Position numbers and translations under genes: made by a program. The notes beneath the pieces were generated by a model that saw nothing but the letters and a program-made list of their open reading frames with translations, ran no database searches and was not told where the DNA came from. Shown here piece after piece: positions 5,573 through 5,763 of a DNA stretch of 5,763 bases (its first letter is position 1; every line of letters starts with the position of its first letter). The DNA is from an uncultured Collinsella sp. Lineage in GTDB: Bacteria > Actinomycetota > Coriobacteriia > Coriobacteriales > Coriobacteriaceae. The stretch is from contig URYT01000121.1 in the NCBI GenBank assembly GCA_900552185.1, forward strand, positions 1-5,763. Reading direction: 5' to 3'.

Positions 5573-5763
5573 ATGATCAAGATCACCGTCCCAGCAACCA
5601 GCGCCAACCTAGGCATCGGCTACGACACCCTCGGCATGGCCGTCAGCCTTTACTCGCACTTTACCTTCGAGCGCGCCGACAAGCTCACCATCACAGGTTG
5701 CCCCGAGGAGTTCCAAAACGAGAACAACCTAGTCTACGTGAGCTTTGTGGATGCACTGGCCGC
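5573..5763 (+). CDS. thrB: Homoserine kinase, N-terminal part (cut by window edge)
   Basis: Sixty-three codons are visible before the window ends; the family is usually about 290-320 aa. Homoserine kinase uses ATP to convert homoserine to O-phosphohomoserine, the substrate of ThrC. The start MIKITVPATSANLGIGYDTLGMA is the typical GHMP-kinase N-terminus: VPATSANLG at 6-14 with Asn12, then GYDTLG at 16-21, and a conserved NNLVY further on (about 51-55). Most homologues have NLGPGFD where this protein has NLGIGYD (Ile15). The ATP-binding glycine/serine loop (PxxxGLGSS) would lie beyond the edge, so integrity cannot be judged. The start is set by a strong AGGAGG. It follows thrC in the same direction after 203 bp, which is unusually far for thrC-thrB pairs because of the terminator and hairpin element between them. 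Another GHMP kinase is possible, but the context favours ThrB. Confidence 0.92.
   Translation, partial: MIKITVPATSANLGIGYDTLGMAVSLYSHFTFERADKLTITGCPEEFQNENNLVYVSFVDALA

Overview
The window comes from a fairly GC-rich bacterium. Protein style (a YclM-like monofunctional aspartokinase, a threonine synthase beginning MGTYHSTRG, a DegV-family lipid-binding protein) and base composition would fit a gut actinobacterium of the Coriobacteriia, perhaps Collinsella. That placement is an inference from memory of the families; nothing in the window proves it.

Layout. Positions 1-79 hold a perfect inverted repeat with 22-bp arms just beyond the 3' end of a minus-strand degV-family gene (80-940). A 218-bp gap follows (941-1158), with a candidate minus-strand promoter and a strong GC-rich hairpin in the presumed degV leader. 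Next, also on the minus strand, come asd (aspartate-semialdehyde dehydrogenase, 1159-2184) and lysC (aspartate kinase, 2359-3747). The 174-bp gap between them holds two hairpins, one of them terminator-like, and a set of CGAAAC repeats. A 104-bp divergent region (3748-3851) separates lysC from plus-strand thrC (threonine synthase, 3852-5369). After thrC come an intrinsic terminator, then a long imperfect hairpin of 112 nt with perfect 22-bp outer arms (5448-5559), then the start of thrB (homoserine kinase, from 5573), cut by the window edge. No stretch longer than about 220 bp lacks a gene.

How it works together. LysC phosphorylates aspartate and Asd reduces aspartyl phosphate to aspartate semialdehyde, the branch point to lysine/diaminopimelate and to homoserine. 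ThrB and ThrC turn homoserine into threonine. The window thus holds four of the five steps from aspartate to threonine, in two divergent arms. Homoserine dehydrogenase (hom) is not here and may lie just after thrB or elsewhere. The DegV protein has no evident link to the pathway.

I found no wholly new gene system. The most interesting material is non-coding: the two 22-bp-arm inverted repeats, which look like mobile or REP/MITE-type palindromes, the large hairpin sitting directly against the thrB ribosome binding site, and the possibly switchable GC-rich structure between lysC and asd.
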